Shown: positions 21,311 to 35,507 of the stretch, piece after piece | Numbering within the stretch: the first letter of the stretch is position 1 | How the letters are laid out: each line of letters starts with the position of its first letter | Origin: Colius striatus | Taxonomy: Eukaryota > Chordata > Aves > Coliiformes > Coliidae | DNA length: 64,000 nt | NCBI RefSeq assembly: GCF_028858725.1 | Contig: NC_084761.1 | Location: forward strand, 97,117,971 to 97,181,970 | Reading direction: 5' to 3' | Position numbers and translations under genes: made by a program | The notes under the pieces: model-generated | Told to the model about the DNA's origin: nothing | The model's input: only the letters and a program-made list of their open reading frames with translations | Database searches by the model: none

Positions 21311-24300
21311 GATCAGACCTTTATGAAACCAGCTCATTAGTGTGAGGACAGTGAAAGGGCCTTGGCATCCCAGTTACTCAAGGTTTTCCTTTGGTAAAGG
21401 TCTGGTGTTCCTTGTTTGGCTGCCTGGAATGCCAGGCTCGTTTCTTTCTTGGATGTAATCAGAGGTGTGACATGGGCTTTCCCAATAGGATGTTGCTTAT
21501 TCAATCCTTTTCCTCTTGCTGCATAAAAAATATAATAGACTCTCTTTTCAGGGTTTGATTCTCGCTGGTTTGTGCAGGAGCACAAACAGCCACTCTGAGC
21601 AAGAGGAAACACAGGAGATGCTTGTCTGGCCTGGCCTCGATGGAGCATTGGTGCAGTTAAAGCACCAGCACTACAGGCACTGCGGAGGCCCTGGCATGAC
21701 TGTAGGAACAGCTCTCGCCTCCATCCTGCTGCCTGTTACAAAGTGCCTGTTTCCAGTGTGCTGAACTGCAGAGAAGAGGAAAAAGCCCTCTGTGAGGTTG
21801 CCTTGGTTTGAGAGGGGCAAGTTTCCTACTCCTTGTGCTCTCTGCCAGCTGTCCCCAGCTGCTGAGTCTCAAAACTTGTTGGAGATTTAAAACCTTAGGA
21901 GAAATCCTCTTAAAAAGCAGAAATGGGATACAACCAGTTTCTCCCTCTTCCCCTTTCTCCTGGAGGAGCAGGAATGGTACTTTCTTTCAAGACCTGCTAC
22001 TTTTCAGAACTCAAAAGCGTTTTTCATGGCACACTGTCTGAAATCCCTCCATTCTGCTGGCTGCACCTCCTACTGACCTCTTCTCCAGCTCATTTTAAGT
22101 TGCAGAGGTAATTTTGTCAGGGTGCCACAGATCCTTGACGTGCTTCTGCATCTCCCACGTCCTGTCCTTGGCTCTGCTGCTGACTCACGGAGCGATGGAG
22201 ATGCTCCCCTCACTTTTGTTACTTGCCTTTTCCTGCCTTTGAAGCTTTTAGGGCCAGGGTGTGTGTTTGCAAGAGTGTCTGGATATTTCCCACTGTTAGG
22301 ACTCTATGTGTGTTCTCTGCTTATTGTTTCCAGAAGGAGGACCAGAAACATGCAGAGATCAAGACTTTGTCTGAACCTGAGCTTTTAGTATCATTACCTA
22401 CTGACCTTAGGGAGCTATACCTTGTCACTCCACAAATAAATCAGCATTCACCCTGTACAACTTCCTGCAAGTTGATTGCAAAGTCTCTTTGAGTGCAACA
22501 GAATAAAAGGTGTTTGTTGTTACGTGGTTAAGGCTCGTAACAGGTAGGTAAGTACCTATCTGAAGGCCATGGGGCACTGCTGACTATGAAATTACAGCAA
22601 ACTCACACCAAACTCTTGTGTTTAGCCCTTGGGATATAGCCCTGGTGTCTCAGGACCCTCCTTTGCATACTGGGCACTCGTGTTTTCCATTGTTTGTCCC
22701 TTCCTCCTAAGAGAAGGACACAGGGATGCATGATAGCGCCGTAGGAGAGTGTGTGTGCCCGGGTGCTGAGGCACATCTTTGGCTTGTCAGCACGTGGGAA
22801 TATCTGTATGGAAACTGGCATTTATGGAGATGGGAACCATCCTGACTGAAGGCAAAGCAGATGGGATGCACAGACTGAACCAGCCCGTCGAGTTTATGCT
22901 TTATTAATTAGACGTGTTATCGGAGTCATCTGTATTTTCTTTCCTTTTCTCTTTCCAAACCAGTTCTTCTGCTTCTTTGGCCACAGAGGTACTAATGAGG
23001 AGTGCAGTTTGAATCTTGAAGGCTTGTGTGGCAATGCTTGTTTGTCATGGTCTCTATTTAAGCTATAAAAACTTTGGGGTGAGAACTCAGCAGAGCTTTG
23101 TGAGCTGTGGGTATCACAGTTTTGAGTCAGTGGTACTCTCCTGGTAGCACTTCCTCCCTCTGTTTGTAAAGATTGCCACCCCAGGTGTTAAGCTATGCTG
23201 CTGTAGGATGCTTAAAAACATACATGGATCAAAAAGGTGACAGGATAAAGTCATGGAAGGAAAAGGCAAAGATCCCTGGGCAGAACCAGTCCACTCTGGA
23301 GACTGGGAAGCATTTTGGGGAGAAAATGGTACATGCTGGTGGGGGTCTGACCTTGCTTCCTAGACCTGCTGCTCATTGCTGTGGAGGCATCAAATTAAAG
23401 GCAGCCTAGATGAGGACTGTGGTGCTCATTTGGACAGCCTCAGCCTGTAACTGGGCACACTCATTCCACATTTTACTGAAGGAGTACAAAACCTTTTGCA
23501 GATTAAAGAACTCAGGTGGGAGCAGGGAACAGATTTCTCTTTGGATCTCTGTCTCTCAGCAGGTTGGTATCTCCACCCTCAATGGTAGTGCCCTTGAAGT
23601 GGGTTATAAAACCTTTCAAGTGTGGTGTGCCCACATGGGATGTGGGGGAGGAGGAACCCTGTAAAGCCCACCTGTGCCTGGGTGTGCAGACACATGGGGC
23701 TGTTCTACAGATGCTGTTTGGGGAGGTAAAGAGGAGGTCTGTGTATTTGCTTTATGTCTAATGCCCTTCCAGGGAAAATACTCATCAGTGGAATGAGCCA
23801 CAGGATCGGCCCTGCAAATGGCTGTTAGCCATTGGCTTGTCAGCTGCCTTGGATATTGCCCAGATCCCTTCCCTTACAGCAGGGCAAGATGATGACCATG
23901 TCCAGGCTCTTCCTTTGCACATACACACATCATATGTTATCCTCAAAGACCTTTTCCCAGGCGTGGCATGCCTTTGTGCATGCACAGCATCTGCCCTCTT
24001 ATTAGGATGCTGGTGTCTTAAATCAGCAAGTTAATTGGGTCCCTCAGTGCAGGGATATTTCCTCCTTCTGCATCTTTCTAAAGCTCCGTGTCCACCTCGG
24101 GTACTTCACTGCTGAAGAAGATAGGTGATGCTCAGCTGTCTGCCCTGCCTGAAGCCTGCAGAGGTTAAATCACAGATAAGCCTTTGGGATTGCTTTCAGA
24201 CTTGGGGAAGGGGGGGATTTCCACACTTGAGGGGTCATTTTAATTGTGGCATGTTTGTTGTGCTTAGTGTAAGCCCAGCAGGAGATTGCTGCTGGAGCCT

Positions 24301-26489
24301 GATTGCTGTGCATCTCATCCATCCATCCTGGAGCTGTGGGGCTGGCAGAGCTCTCGGCTGCTTCATTTCCAGTTGAGGATGAAACCTCTGTGAGTCTTGT
24401 GCTTCCTCCTCAGCTTGTGTCAAACTTGAATGATTTTGTAACACAGTTTTGTAGGCTGATTCCTCCTCCTGAAAGCAAGCAGCCCTGTTGCTAGGGGAGG
24501 AGGGAAAAAAAAACCCAGCCCACCTCAGGAATACTAATCTGCAGCCATCCAACACTGTAGATAACATTGAGTCACTGCTGAAAGCCTCAAAGCAAAACAG
24601 ATGTTCAGTTTCTAGTGACTAAGTATTAAAGGTACCAGATGAGCAAAGTTGGAGCTAAAGCATTTAATTTGTGGTTGGCAACTGAGACAAAGCATGAGCA
24701 AACAAGGTGCAAGGCCAAAACAAGCCTCTTGTCTGTCTTAGAATCTCCTGCATGTTTTCATTGAAACTCTTTTTCTCTGGCTTTTTTACCGTCTTTTGCC
24801 AGTAGGTCTTTCTATCTTGACTCATTCTCACTCTAATTGTCACCTGTAGTTCTGGGTGGGAAGGCAGTTATTTGGCAAGGCATGAAACCAGTGAGTAGGC
24901 TTTTGTTGCTGCCTCTGTCATGTCACTGTGTCACAAGTCACTTCTCTGGGAGCATCTTGTGTCTGTGCAGTTGGAGATAATTATGCTTGTTCTCAAAAGG
25001 AAGGAAGGTGGACTTAGTGGTGCATCTGCTTAGCCTTACTTTAGAGTTCATGAATGAGTAGAAAGCTTTGAATCTGAGTGTGACTGTCATACAGCTTTTG
25101 GGTCAGGGATGAGTTTTGAAGACCAATGTTCTTAAATAAGATATAAATAACTAAAATGGGCTCAGAAGTGTGATCCCAGCAAGCTGGGCTCTCTGAGCAG
25201 CCAACACTGGAAGCTCCTTGAGATGCTTCTGGTCTAAGTGTTAGGTTGCCATGCAATGTTAGATTGCCTAATGTTAGATTGTTGGCAAGAAACCTGCAGA
25301 GCACTGTCTGGCTCTTAACAAAGTGCTGTGTGGCCCTCCTTGTCACTCAAACCTGAGACCCCATGCAGAGGAGCTTATGATTTATCAGTGAAGCTTCAAA
25401 GGGAAGGAATTGTGTCCTGGTCCTCCTTCTCAGCAGCACGTGCAGTGTGTGTGGTTCCTCCAGTCCAACAGCTGTCTGATGTAAAACACGTTAAAACTCC
25501 TCAGGAAGAGGACCATGGGCAGCACTTCCCTCCCAGATAAGTCCATTGATCACTACACTATGTGCTTTCTGGTGTAGTGACTTGCATATTTGGCATCATA
25601 GAGTCATCAGGGAAGGATGGAAGAGGCCATGTGCTGACAAGGCTACTCTCTGTGGTACCTGGGAAGTGGATTTGTGCTGCTGAGCCCCAGTGGGAGCTGA
25701 AGCCAGGGCTCATTCCCGTTAGTCTTACAGGATTTAGCTTTTCCTAGTGGCAAGTTCTAGATGGTTTCTCTGAAGAAAAAGGCTTTTCATATCTCTCCTG
25801 GAGTTCCTTCCCTTTGTAGGCTTTCTCAGGAGCCGCAATGCCAAGCACTTAACCTTCCATCCCACTTCAGGGAAGAGGGGCAGACATCAAATCCTGTTGG
25901 CGCCTTATTTCACTTAATTCTCACATTTAGTTCTTCTTGATTGGGCTTTTAGAGGGCCTCTGCCAAAATCAAAATAATGACTGTGATGATGGAAGCAATC
26001 AGAGAGACCATCAGATTCCCAGTCTGTGAGCAGCAGAGGAAAGGAGTGGGCTGGGTTTGATCTGATCTCCTGGGACACACTGTGCTCCAAGTGTTAATTT
26101 TGTCCTCAGCTTCTCTGCCCACGAGTAATCCACTTGTGCTGGAGGTAAATGGCAGCTTCTTGCAGTGAGGGCAGGCATCACTACTGCAGAAAATGATGTG
26201 TATTTATCATCTATCTAGATGATGCTCTCTGTGCCTTATTTGTTGTTCACCTAAACTAAATTCTTTGGGGATGGTATTGCCTGTATGATACCAGGTTTCT
26301 TGGTCATCTACAAGTATTTTCTTCCTTGCATGTGCTGTTTCCCCGTGATTTCCAACACTGCAATAATCAAGCAGTATGCCAGACTGAGTAGATAAATGTG
26401 AGTTTCTCCAGCTTCTCTGAGCCAAAACTATAAGTACAGGTGGGAGATGTAGCAGCTCATTCTGGAGTCCATTTCTAGGCTCTGTTGGA
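21311..26489. other. No gene recognised
   Basis: Ordinary non-coding sequence between two CR1 copies. A small TTAGATTG echo at about 25243-25285 is the only local repeat noticed. Confidence 0.6.
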
Positions 26490-27502
26490 TGAGAAAATGA
26501 TCAGCAGTGATCAGCATGGGATCACCAAGGGCAGGTCCTGCTTGGCCAGCTTGAGGAACTTCTGTGATGAAGTGACTGGTGTGGTAGATGAAGGGAGAGC
26601 AGTAGGCATTGTCTACTGGACTTTGGAAAGGCCTTAGACCTTAGCTCCCATAAGATCCTTGTAGAGGAGCTGTTGATGTATGGACTGGATGAGCAGACAG
26701 AGACGAGTTGAAAACTGGCTGGAGGTCTGAAGGTCTGCTGGGAGCCCAGTGACTAGCAGTGTACCTCAGGGGTCAACACTGGCTCCAGTCCTGTTTAACG
26801 TCTTCACTAACCATCTGGGAGATGGGGGTGAGTGAACTTGCAGCAAGTTTGCTGGTGACACCAAACTGGGAGGAGTGGTTGATATGCCAGGGGTCGTGCT
26901 GCCATCCAGAGGGACCTCACCAGGCTGCAGAAATGGGCCAACAGCAACCTCATGAAGTTCAACACAGGGAAGTGCATCTGGAGCTCTGGGTCTGGTGCTG
27001 GACCCTCAGTACACAGCAGAGACACAGGCAGACTGGAGAGAGCCCAGTGATGGGATTGGAGCACCTCAGCTATGGGGAAAGGCTGAGATAAGAGCTGGGG
27101 CTGCTCAGCCTGGGGAAGAGAAGGCTCAGGGGGTGTCATCAGTGTCTAGAAATACCTGAGGGGAGGATGCCAAGAGGACAGAGCCAGACTGGAGCCAGGC
27201 TCCTTCCAGTGATTCCAATGACAGGACAAAGAGCAATGGGCACAGACTGAGACACATGAACATCAGGAACAGGAACATCCTCTGAATGTCAGGAAACACC
27301 TTTTGAATGTGAGGGTGATGGAACACTGACATAGGTGGCCCAGGGAGGCTGTGGAGTCTCCATCTTTGGGGATCTTCAAAAGCCATCTGGACATTGTCCA
27401 GGACAACCAGCTCTAGGCGGCCCTTCCTCAGCAGGGGATGGACCAGATGATGTCCTCCAGAGGTGTCTTCTAACCCCAACTGCTGTGTGATTCTGCAATG
27501 AG
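26490..27502 (+). mobile_element. Long CR1 copy with decayed reverse-transcriptase end
   Basis: This is the longest CR1 here, about 1 kb. Its first half translates in pieces to residues typical of the CR1 ORF2 reverse transcriptase (GRSCLASLRNFCDEVTG, VDEGRAVGIVY), broken by stops and frameshifts. It then runs into the usual 3' UTR blocks and ends at TGTGTGATTCTGCAATG. It is non-functional. Confidence 0.9.
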
Positions 27503-30500
27503 GAGGTTGAAGTCCTCAGGAGATAAGAGACTGGGCTGAGCTAAAATTTGGAGTGGCCTAGCTCTTGAGTCCTATAGCACTATACAGTCCCATCCTGTGT
27601 GCTGGACACAGTTCTGTGTACATGTGAAATCCCTCAATGACTCTTCCCTTGCTCTTTTGCATTAATTTGGATCTTTATGCTGTGTATTTTCTTTTGCTGG
27701 CTTCCTCCTTTCACCTCTCCAGATGTCTCCTCAGAGCAAACTTCCGTGAGTCTCATTGTTCTGCTTGTTTTCATTCTCTTTCTTGGGTAAATGGCTTATT
27801 TTTTTCTAAGGGTGGTTTCCTAGAGCTCTGTGAAATGCTCTTTCCCTGCTGTGGTATTAATTGCAAAAGAAAAGAGAGGGAGTCCTAATTCAGGTGCATT
27901 TCTTCCTTTATCTCTTTATCTTCTAAAAAGTGACTAAAGCCACAAACAAACACTGCTAATTTCTTGCTACCATCTGTGAATGCAGGACCAAGCTGTTTCA
28001 CAGTTGCATTTTTAGTGCTTACTTGATGCATTGAGAAGAAAGAAAAACCTCTTTGCATTAGCAGCAATAACCTATCTCCCACAAATTGTAGTCTGTGCTC
28101 ACATCTACCACTAAAACCCAAAACAAACAAAGATTCGTGCAAAGACAGGATGTGTTTTGGGTGTAATTGCCGGGAGGTCTTTGCTTTCACGAGTTTTGGG
28201 TTCACCCAGCCAGGCAGGCGAGCGGTGCTGCGGTTCGCTTGGGTGGATTTATTACGAGCCTCTCGCTGGGCTCTAATTTGATGTTTCTTGGCAGCTCTGT
28301 GAGTTTTAAAACATCCTCTGCAAGAGTCTCCTGGCCACACTGCATAAAAACATCCCACACGGGGAGAGGGAAGGGGCTGGTGTGCAGCAGCACGAGTGTG
28401 CTCGCCCTGGTGACAGCCCTGCCTCCAGACTCCTTTAGTTTGGCCTTGAGCCTCCCTTCTCCTAATCCTGCCCTGATCCCTTACCTTCTGCGTGGATCCA
28501 AGTTGGAAGACCCTCTCCATTGACCAAATCAAACTGGGAAGCAAGTCTCTCCCATCATCTGAGCCAAGAGATGTTGGTATTGGTGGAGTCAGTTGGCCTT
28601 GGCTATATCAAAACACCTCACCAGTACCAGGGCCCGATTTTGGGTCTACCTTGGAGGCTGAACCTTGAATACAGTCCAAGTCTGGTTCCAGAAACCTGTG
28701 TGTTGAATAAATACCTGGATGGTGCCACAGTACAACCCCATGTTTGAATTCAAGTCTCCCTGTGAGGTCCTCACATCTTTTTCTGGTGTGTTTATCTCTC
28801 GTTGGTGTGAGTTTACAAAACCATAATTGGGCTGTGATTTAGCATCAGGTCTTTAGGGAAGCTTGTTACAGTGATGGATAATTGCGTAATAAAAATGTAA
28901 CTGCTTAGCTTTAATGTGTCAAAACGGCTCATTTACAACAGCATATCAGAGAGACGAGGGTCCAGAAGATAAGTAAGGCTTGCATGGGGAGGGAATATTG
29001 AGTAATGCACCCAGAGGTGTAATTGGAGGGGAGAAGTCTCTTCCATTTCAGATCAGAGGAAGTGGTTTATCTGTCTGGAAACTTGTTTTTCTCCCTCGTG
29101 TCAGTTGGTCTGGCAGAAGGCAGCACTTGCCTGGGGAGATGCATGTGAAAAAATCAGCTCCTTCTGCAGGTTGTGTGATATATAAACTGCTGAAGTATTG
29201 ACTCTCTTTCCATATTTCATTAAAAATAAAGCTTCTCTCCGAGAAGCCTGAGCATTTCTGGTCTCCTAGAACACTTCATGAAGCATGTGGGCATTTTTCC
29301 CCTGTACCCTAGTTTGTTAGTAAATGATACTTCTCTCAACTCCTGCATATTCTCTGCTGCCTATGTGTAATATTCCTATTAGAAATAACTGCTTTGTCGA
29401 ATCCTAGAGGCACCTGCATTATCTATATCACATGGAAGCTGAGGTCTGACAGGTTGTTGCATAGTTCTGCCCTTCTGGGAGCATGGAATTGTAATGGGAA
29501 AACATATATGTCCCTATACCTACCCCTCTTTGCCTATAGATAACCCCCTATAGCAAACCTCCCTGTCTCGCCTGGGTACAGAGCAGCCATGTACATCTCC
29601 TCTCATCCCACAGGAGGTCAGGGAAGTGGCAGACAGACATACAAAGGATTATTACATTTGATCAGGCTCTGAAACGGGCTGTAGATAAAGCCTTTGGTGT
29701 TTACCAGGCCATTAAACATTTATTAGCCTCTATCTCAGTGTTGGTAGTACTGTAAGTCACATCTGTGATTGAGGTGGAGTGGGGTCAGCCTCTTGCACCC
29801 ATGTTTGTCAATGGAGAAGCCAGGTTGGGGGAAGCATCTGCCCACATGCCTTGGAGAGAAGGGGCGGATGAGCCAGCAGCCCAGAGCTGATCTTCATCAC
29901 AAGGAAATCTTAGGAAGTGGGAGAATTTAAACAACAATGAAAAGAGATTAGGGCCAGAGCGAGGAGTTGATTTATCCCTGCCCTTCCTAACAAAAATACT
30001 TAATGCCCTCGGATCAGAATGGCTTTTGGATCAGGGTTTCATTAGGTTGCAGGAGGGTTCATGCCTCTCCCACTGCCCCAGATACCCCCACAGCCACACA
30101 TGCCACACATTTTCACTTGTTGTCATCTCCATCCTCAGACTTTTCTTTCCCTTTCACCCCCTTCCTGAGCATTAGTAGGGAGAGAAGTGTAGCCTCAGGG
30201 CTGAGCCTTGGCTGGGAGGGTCTTCGCTGCAGCACCTGCTCCAGTGATAGGGTTTTTGAAAGCAGGGATGAGAAAGGATTACTCTGTACTGCTGGAAGGC
30301 CACAGCCCGGCGCTTCAGACCAGAGGCGATCCCTCTGAAGTCAATGAGATTGTGAAGCGTGTAAATTAGTATGGAATTTGGCTTTTTCCTGGCAAAGTGG
30401 GGGATATTTGTTATACTTGCATATAAATTACTTCTAATAAGACTCTATCGACATGACTGATCCTTCTGATCGTGCCATCACTCCTTGCAGTCCCACAGCT

Positions 30501-31197
30501 GCTCTTGCCATCCTCTCATTTTAAATATCAAAGGAAAACAAAACCCTAAAGCACTTGCTGGGAGATATCTGTGGTTGGTGCCAGGCTGCGAAGCGTTGCT
30601 GAGGGTGGCTGAGGCTGGAGCGTGTCCTCGTGCACTCGGGACCCGCCGTGTGAACAGGGAAAGGGGACGGTCTGGTTTCACACTCCCTCATTTGGAGTCT
30701 CTGCTGTGTTCCTGATGCTCCATGTAGATGTTGTCAGGCAGAGGGATAATTAGAGGAAGCCTGTTTGGCTACAAAGCTGGACTGGGAATCCACGTGGCTG
30801 TGAGCAAGGCTGGGTTATTTGTTTGGGAATGCAAAGAGGTGGAGTGGGCATCCAGGGAGCACTGTGCAGAGGGAGAAGATGCCCTGCTACAGCCTCGTCC
30901 CTGTGTCCACAGAATAGATTTCCTTTCTACAACAATGAAATAAATTAATCATCCCATTTATCAAAGGCAAACGTAAAAGCTGTCATTGCAACATTTTGAG
31001 TTGGAGCGGGGATATTGGTGCTCTGCAGCCCGGCAGTCTCCTTCAGCCACACCAGGATGCTTCAGGGCAAACCTGGGAGCTGCTGTGGGAGCTCTTGGGT
31101 ATAGGTTCTGCTGCTGGCTGTGCTGCCTGGATGCTGAGGGTGGTTTGGGTGCTGTGCACAACAGCTTAGTCTGTAGCTGAGAGGGCTTTAATGCTCT
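27503..31197. other. No gene recognised; one long unexplained open frame
   Basis: Contains a 219-codon minus-strand frame at 27885-28544 without a recognised domain (see findings). The rest is AT-rich non-coding sequence. Confidence 0.5.
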
Positions 31198-31704
31198 AAT
31201 GAATCCAGTTCTGGACTCCCCAGCTCAAGAAGGACAGGGACCTGCTGGAGACAGGCCAGTGCAGGGCTAACAAGATGGTGAGGGGACTGGAGCATCTGTG
31301 TGAGGAGGAAAGGCTGTGGGACCTGGGGCTATTCAGCCTGGAGAAGGCTGAGGGGGAGCCTCAGCAATACTTATAAATCCCTAACGGTGGGGTGTCAAGA
31401 AGATGGGGCCAGTGTTTTTCTGTGGTGGCCAGTGCCAGGACAAGGGGTAACGGGCACAAGCTGGAACACAGGCAGTGCCCCTGGCACAGGAGGAGCAAGT
31501 CCTTTGGTGCTGAGGGGAGGGAGCCCTGGCCCAGGCTGCCCAGGGAGGGTGTGGAGGCTCCTTCTCAGGAGGTTTCCAAACCCTCCTGGACACGTTCCTG
31601 TGCCCCCTGAGCCAGGGGAACCTGCTTTAGCAGGGGCTGGGGCTGGGGCTGGATCAGCTCTGCAGAGCCCTTCCAACTTCCACCATTCTGGGACTCTGTG
31701 ATTA
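31198..31704 (+). mobile_element. CR1 3'-end fragment
   Basis: The copy begins AATCCAGTTCTGGACTCCCC, includes a GGGGCT run (31627-31650), and ends in CATTCTGGGACTCTGTG. Confidence 0.92.
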
Positions 31705-34547
31705 GAATATAGAGCATCAGCCTTCCACTTGCTACAGTTGAGGAGGCTGTTGAATGTTGCCAAGATGTTCCATCAGCACAGGTGGTTTGAGATGTGCCTT
31801 ACCTGATGGAAACCCCTCTTGCCTGCTTATGCATTGTGCAGCATGTGGAAAGTGGGATTTACCTTGGTTGAAAAGCATAGATTGTATTTGGACTGGAAGG
31901 AATCCTACAGGAAGTAACTGAGAAACTGTCCATATAGAACTGAATAGCTGAGAAAATAACCATGTCCCATTTAAGCTCCTTGCCAAGGGAACATTTCACT
32001 TGTCTCTCCCCCAACTTGATGAAATAGTTGTTGTTTTCCTCCCCTCCTCATGAACATACCCACAGCTCCAGAAGAGCCACCTATTCACTCATGTAGATGG
32101 TGTAACTGATACATGCCTAATTCCACCTTGGAGCCATTGTCATCAGTGGAGCATAGCTTTGAAGACACCTTCCCCTGTGTCAGGCCTCCAGGAGGGTTTG
32201 TGCAGTGGGAAGGTCTGTTTTCTTTTGCCACTGATGCTGGCTCACCTAACAAGTGCTCTGCTCTTGCCCATGAAGCTTGCCCTCTCTAGACAAGAGAAAA
32301 TAAAGTTGTTTTTAAGGCAACAGTCTAGATTTGGACATAAAATCTGACACAAATTAAGATCTTCTCAGCTTCAGGCCAAGTGAGGTATATTCTTTATTGA
32401 CCTCTCTGCAAAACAGAATCATTTAAGACTAATTGTTTTGTAGTTCAAAAAACTATACTAACTGTATTAGCAGCCTATGTAGTCTTGGGTTACTCCTTAA
32501 ATGGCCTGAGCTGTGGTCTGCAGTCTTCCTCTTGACTGTCTCCATGCCTTCTTCAGACTGCTATGCTTGTACTGCTTTGATAAACTCACTTCATATGGAG
32601 ACTCCAGTAGTGGCTGGGATCATCTTAGTGCTGTGGAACAATCTCAAAGTCATCCACTCCAAAACTGAAGCAGCTGGGGCAATCCCAAGGGCTGTTTGCT
32701 CAATATGGCTGCTCCATGTGAAACGACGCGCTCGCTTTGGCACAAGCCTTGAACTGGGTGTTTCTGGTTTTTACAGGGAGCATCAAGGATAATTGTCAGC
32801 CTTACTAAGGATTGATTCTGTCCTGCCCGTCGTCGTCTGCTTGGATAGGAAAGAAAAAGTGGTGTTGGGGAGGTGAAACGTTGAAGGAACGTCCCTTTTC
32901 AAGGTACAGTAAAAACATTCATGAGATGTTTTGGAGGTGAAGCTAATGCTGCTGTAGCCTGAGCAAGAAAACAGCAGCCTTGGGAAGTGCTGAGTGTGCA
33001 GCTTTCTCATGGATTCACATCTTTCACTCTTACAACATCCACATGGTGAAACCTGTGCTCCAACATTCCCCTGTTTGATCATCTTCAGCGTGGTGGTCTC
33101 AGACTGAGAGATTGCCTTTGTTTCAATGCAAACTGTCACAAATCCAGTGTTTGCTTTCCATTTACTCTTATTTATTCTCTTTTTTTACTTGAATCTTTCC
33201 TTTCTGGAAGTTTTCATTTGTGCTGTGAGGCATACAGAGTTTGGGTACCAATATTTGTGCTGTTTTGAAGGGGCCTTTTCTTAAGGCTTTTTCCTCTTGC
33301 TTATACAAAGCAGTATTAGACTGAAATACTGCCCTCTGCTAGTACCTTGGCACAGAAGGGCACATAATCCTGGTATGGGTGGTTTATTAAGGAGGAGGAA
33401 AGGAAGGTCATGGAGTAAGAAGGAAGATTGTGGAGTAAAAAGGAAATGTTACTGAGGATGTTGGTGGATTAAAAACCCAACACCCACCTGGGAGTTCGTG
33501 GGCAGTTGCTCTGGTCGAAGTTCTTCCCATGGTCTGACTTGAGGAAAGGATTGAGGAATGCTTTTAGGAAACAAAACACCACATTAAGATCTTCCTGTAA
33601 GATTTCTTGTTGAGTATTTCAAAGGGCTCATTCCAACTCCCATGGATTTGAGGCTGGGGTGGTGTTGCTAGAGTAGCAAATTGAGATGCGCTTGTGAAAC
33701 CTGGCGGGTTTTATAAACGAGCTCTTCTGTTAAAGCATTGCACAGATTCACCCTGTCTGAAGATGAGAAGTTTGTGGATGTGGTTTGATATTTCCTTAGA
33801 GCTTGCACGTAGGGTCCTGCTGACACTGTGTGCTTCACAAACTTGACCGATTTATGGTTTCACATAAAAATTCTTTGAACGTGGTGCGATGCTCCTGTGC
33901 CAAACAGAACTTTGATGGGTGACTAAATGCTTCTCTTTGAATCTGTGTGAGATTTAGCAACGAGTTTCACATCTGGTAGTGTGTGTGTACTTAACTGAAT
34001 GTCATGTTGTGTTTTGCTACATGTATTTTTTTTTTAGTCAGCTTGGCTCACTTTTTGATTTGGGGAGAACTCCCTATTCAGGTCAACAGCTGAAGTAATC
34101 CTTCGAATTTACTTGAGAAGTGGCTAACTGTCCTCAAAGCAGCAGCTTTGTCTTTGGTGCATGCTTTCTTTATAGCTCATCCAAGAAAAGGATTAAGTTC
34201 AATGACAGTAGTCAGAGATACAGAAGAAATTTACTTATAATGCACACTGTAAAAGTTAATAGCCTAAACTGCATTTATTATTCCATTTTTGCCTGTATAA
34301 GAAAAACCTTTTTATTAGAGAGACTGAATAGATTCAAGTATCTGCCAAAATAACACAGGTCCTACTGTAACCCAGTGAATATTTAGGACAAAGATACTAC
34401 CTGCACTTAGGGGGTACAGTCCTCAAAAAAAGTGCTGGCTGATTTGACTGGCCAGCATCTACAGTCTGAACAGAACTGCTTGTGTGAGAGTAGTTTGTGT
34501 TGTATGATGAAGCCAGATCTGGATGTGACTCTGTTGGCTGGAGTGAA
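31705..34547. other. No gene recognised
   Basis: AT-rich sequence with a degenerate purine-rich echo (GGAGTAAGAAGGAAGAT) near 33410-33445. Nothing coding was supported. Confidence 0.6.
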
Positions 34548-34640
34548 ATAGAATCACATAAGCACAGAATGGTGGTTGGAAGGGACCTTTAGAGATCATC
34601 CAGTCCAACCCCCCTGCCAAAGCCGGTCCCACTTGGATCA
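34548..34640 (-). mobile_element. Short CR1 tail, inverted
   Basis: About 93 bases read TAGAATCACATAAGCACAGA, then GGTTGGAAGGGACCTTTAG and CCAGTCCAACCCCCCTGCC, the reverse of the CR1 terminus. Confidence 0.9.
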
Positions 34641-34963
34641 AGAATGCAATAGTCTAACAGCACTTCACTTCCACATCAAAATCCTTTTGGAATAAAGCAG
34701 CAAGGTCCACAGCTAAAGTCATGGGACTTCTTCTGCTGTTTCAGGCAGCGTGGGCTACCTGATGCAGAGGGGTGCACTGACATGCTGGAGATGTCCAACC
34801 TACTGTGAGCCTCTTCACTCTTGTGGGCTACTGGAAGGGTGTTTTGGACTGAGTGTTTTTTTCTGTCTAAAGCTGAGGTTATGTAGTAGCCAATGTGAAC
34901 TGGAAGGGCTGGAACACCCTTTTCTGAGTTCCTTTTTAAAATGTTTCATTATACATCACTTAA

Positions 34964-35057
34964 TTCATGTCACAGCTCCAAAGCATTCAGATTTGTGGGA
35001 AGGAACTTGATTCATGTCACAGCTCCAAAGCATTCAGTTTTGTGGGAGCATTCAGCA
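34964..35057. repeat. 47-bp local duplication
   Basis: TTCATGTCACAGCTCCAAAG plus CATTCAG and a GTGGGA block occurs at 34964 and again at 35011. A ragged third partial echo of the CATTCA..GTGGGA block follows to about 35080. Confidence 0.88.
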
Positions 35058-35507
35058 TTCAAGTTATGTGGGAGGGAACTAAGGCATGAAGTCTGTCTTT
35101 CACTGGTCACATTCACCTATCACCACTTACTGTCCTCTTTTTTAAATCAGCCATTTCAGCAACATCACACATTGATTTGAGCTCAGACTTAGCATGGGGT
35201 ATAATGCTGTCAGACCAGGGGGCTGGAGTTTGCAGAATTTGAGTAAGAAGGCTTCAAAGTTTAGATGAGAAACCTTGATTACCTCCTAAAAGGTTCTGCA
35301 TGGATAATTGGAAACCTTGGGATTGCAGACATTGTAATGCTCCCAAGTCTGGTAGCACCTCTGAGTTAGGGGTTACACTGATCTCAAATCAAAACTGGCT
35401 GAACTGAAAACACTACTTTCCTAGGGGAGGGAAAGGAAGGTGTAAGGTAGAAACAGACTCACTAGCAAACACTTGCCACCTCTCCTGGAGAACACGAGTG
35501 GGAATCG

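Noticed and set aside
28000..28060. An AFTDGSKK string in the 27885-28544 frame resembling a retroviral RNase H motif
   Set aside because: The rest of the RNase H and integrase context is missing, so the likeness is most likely chance.
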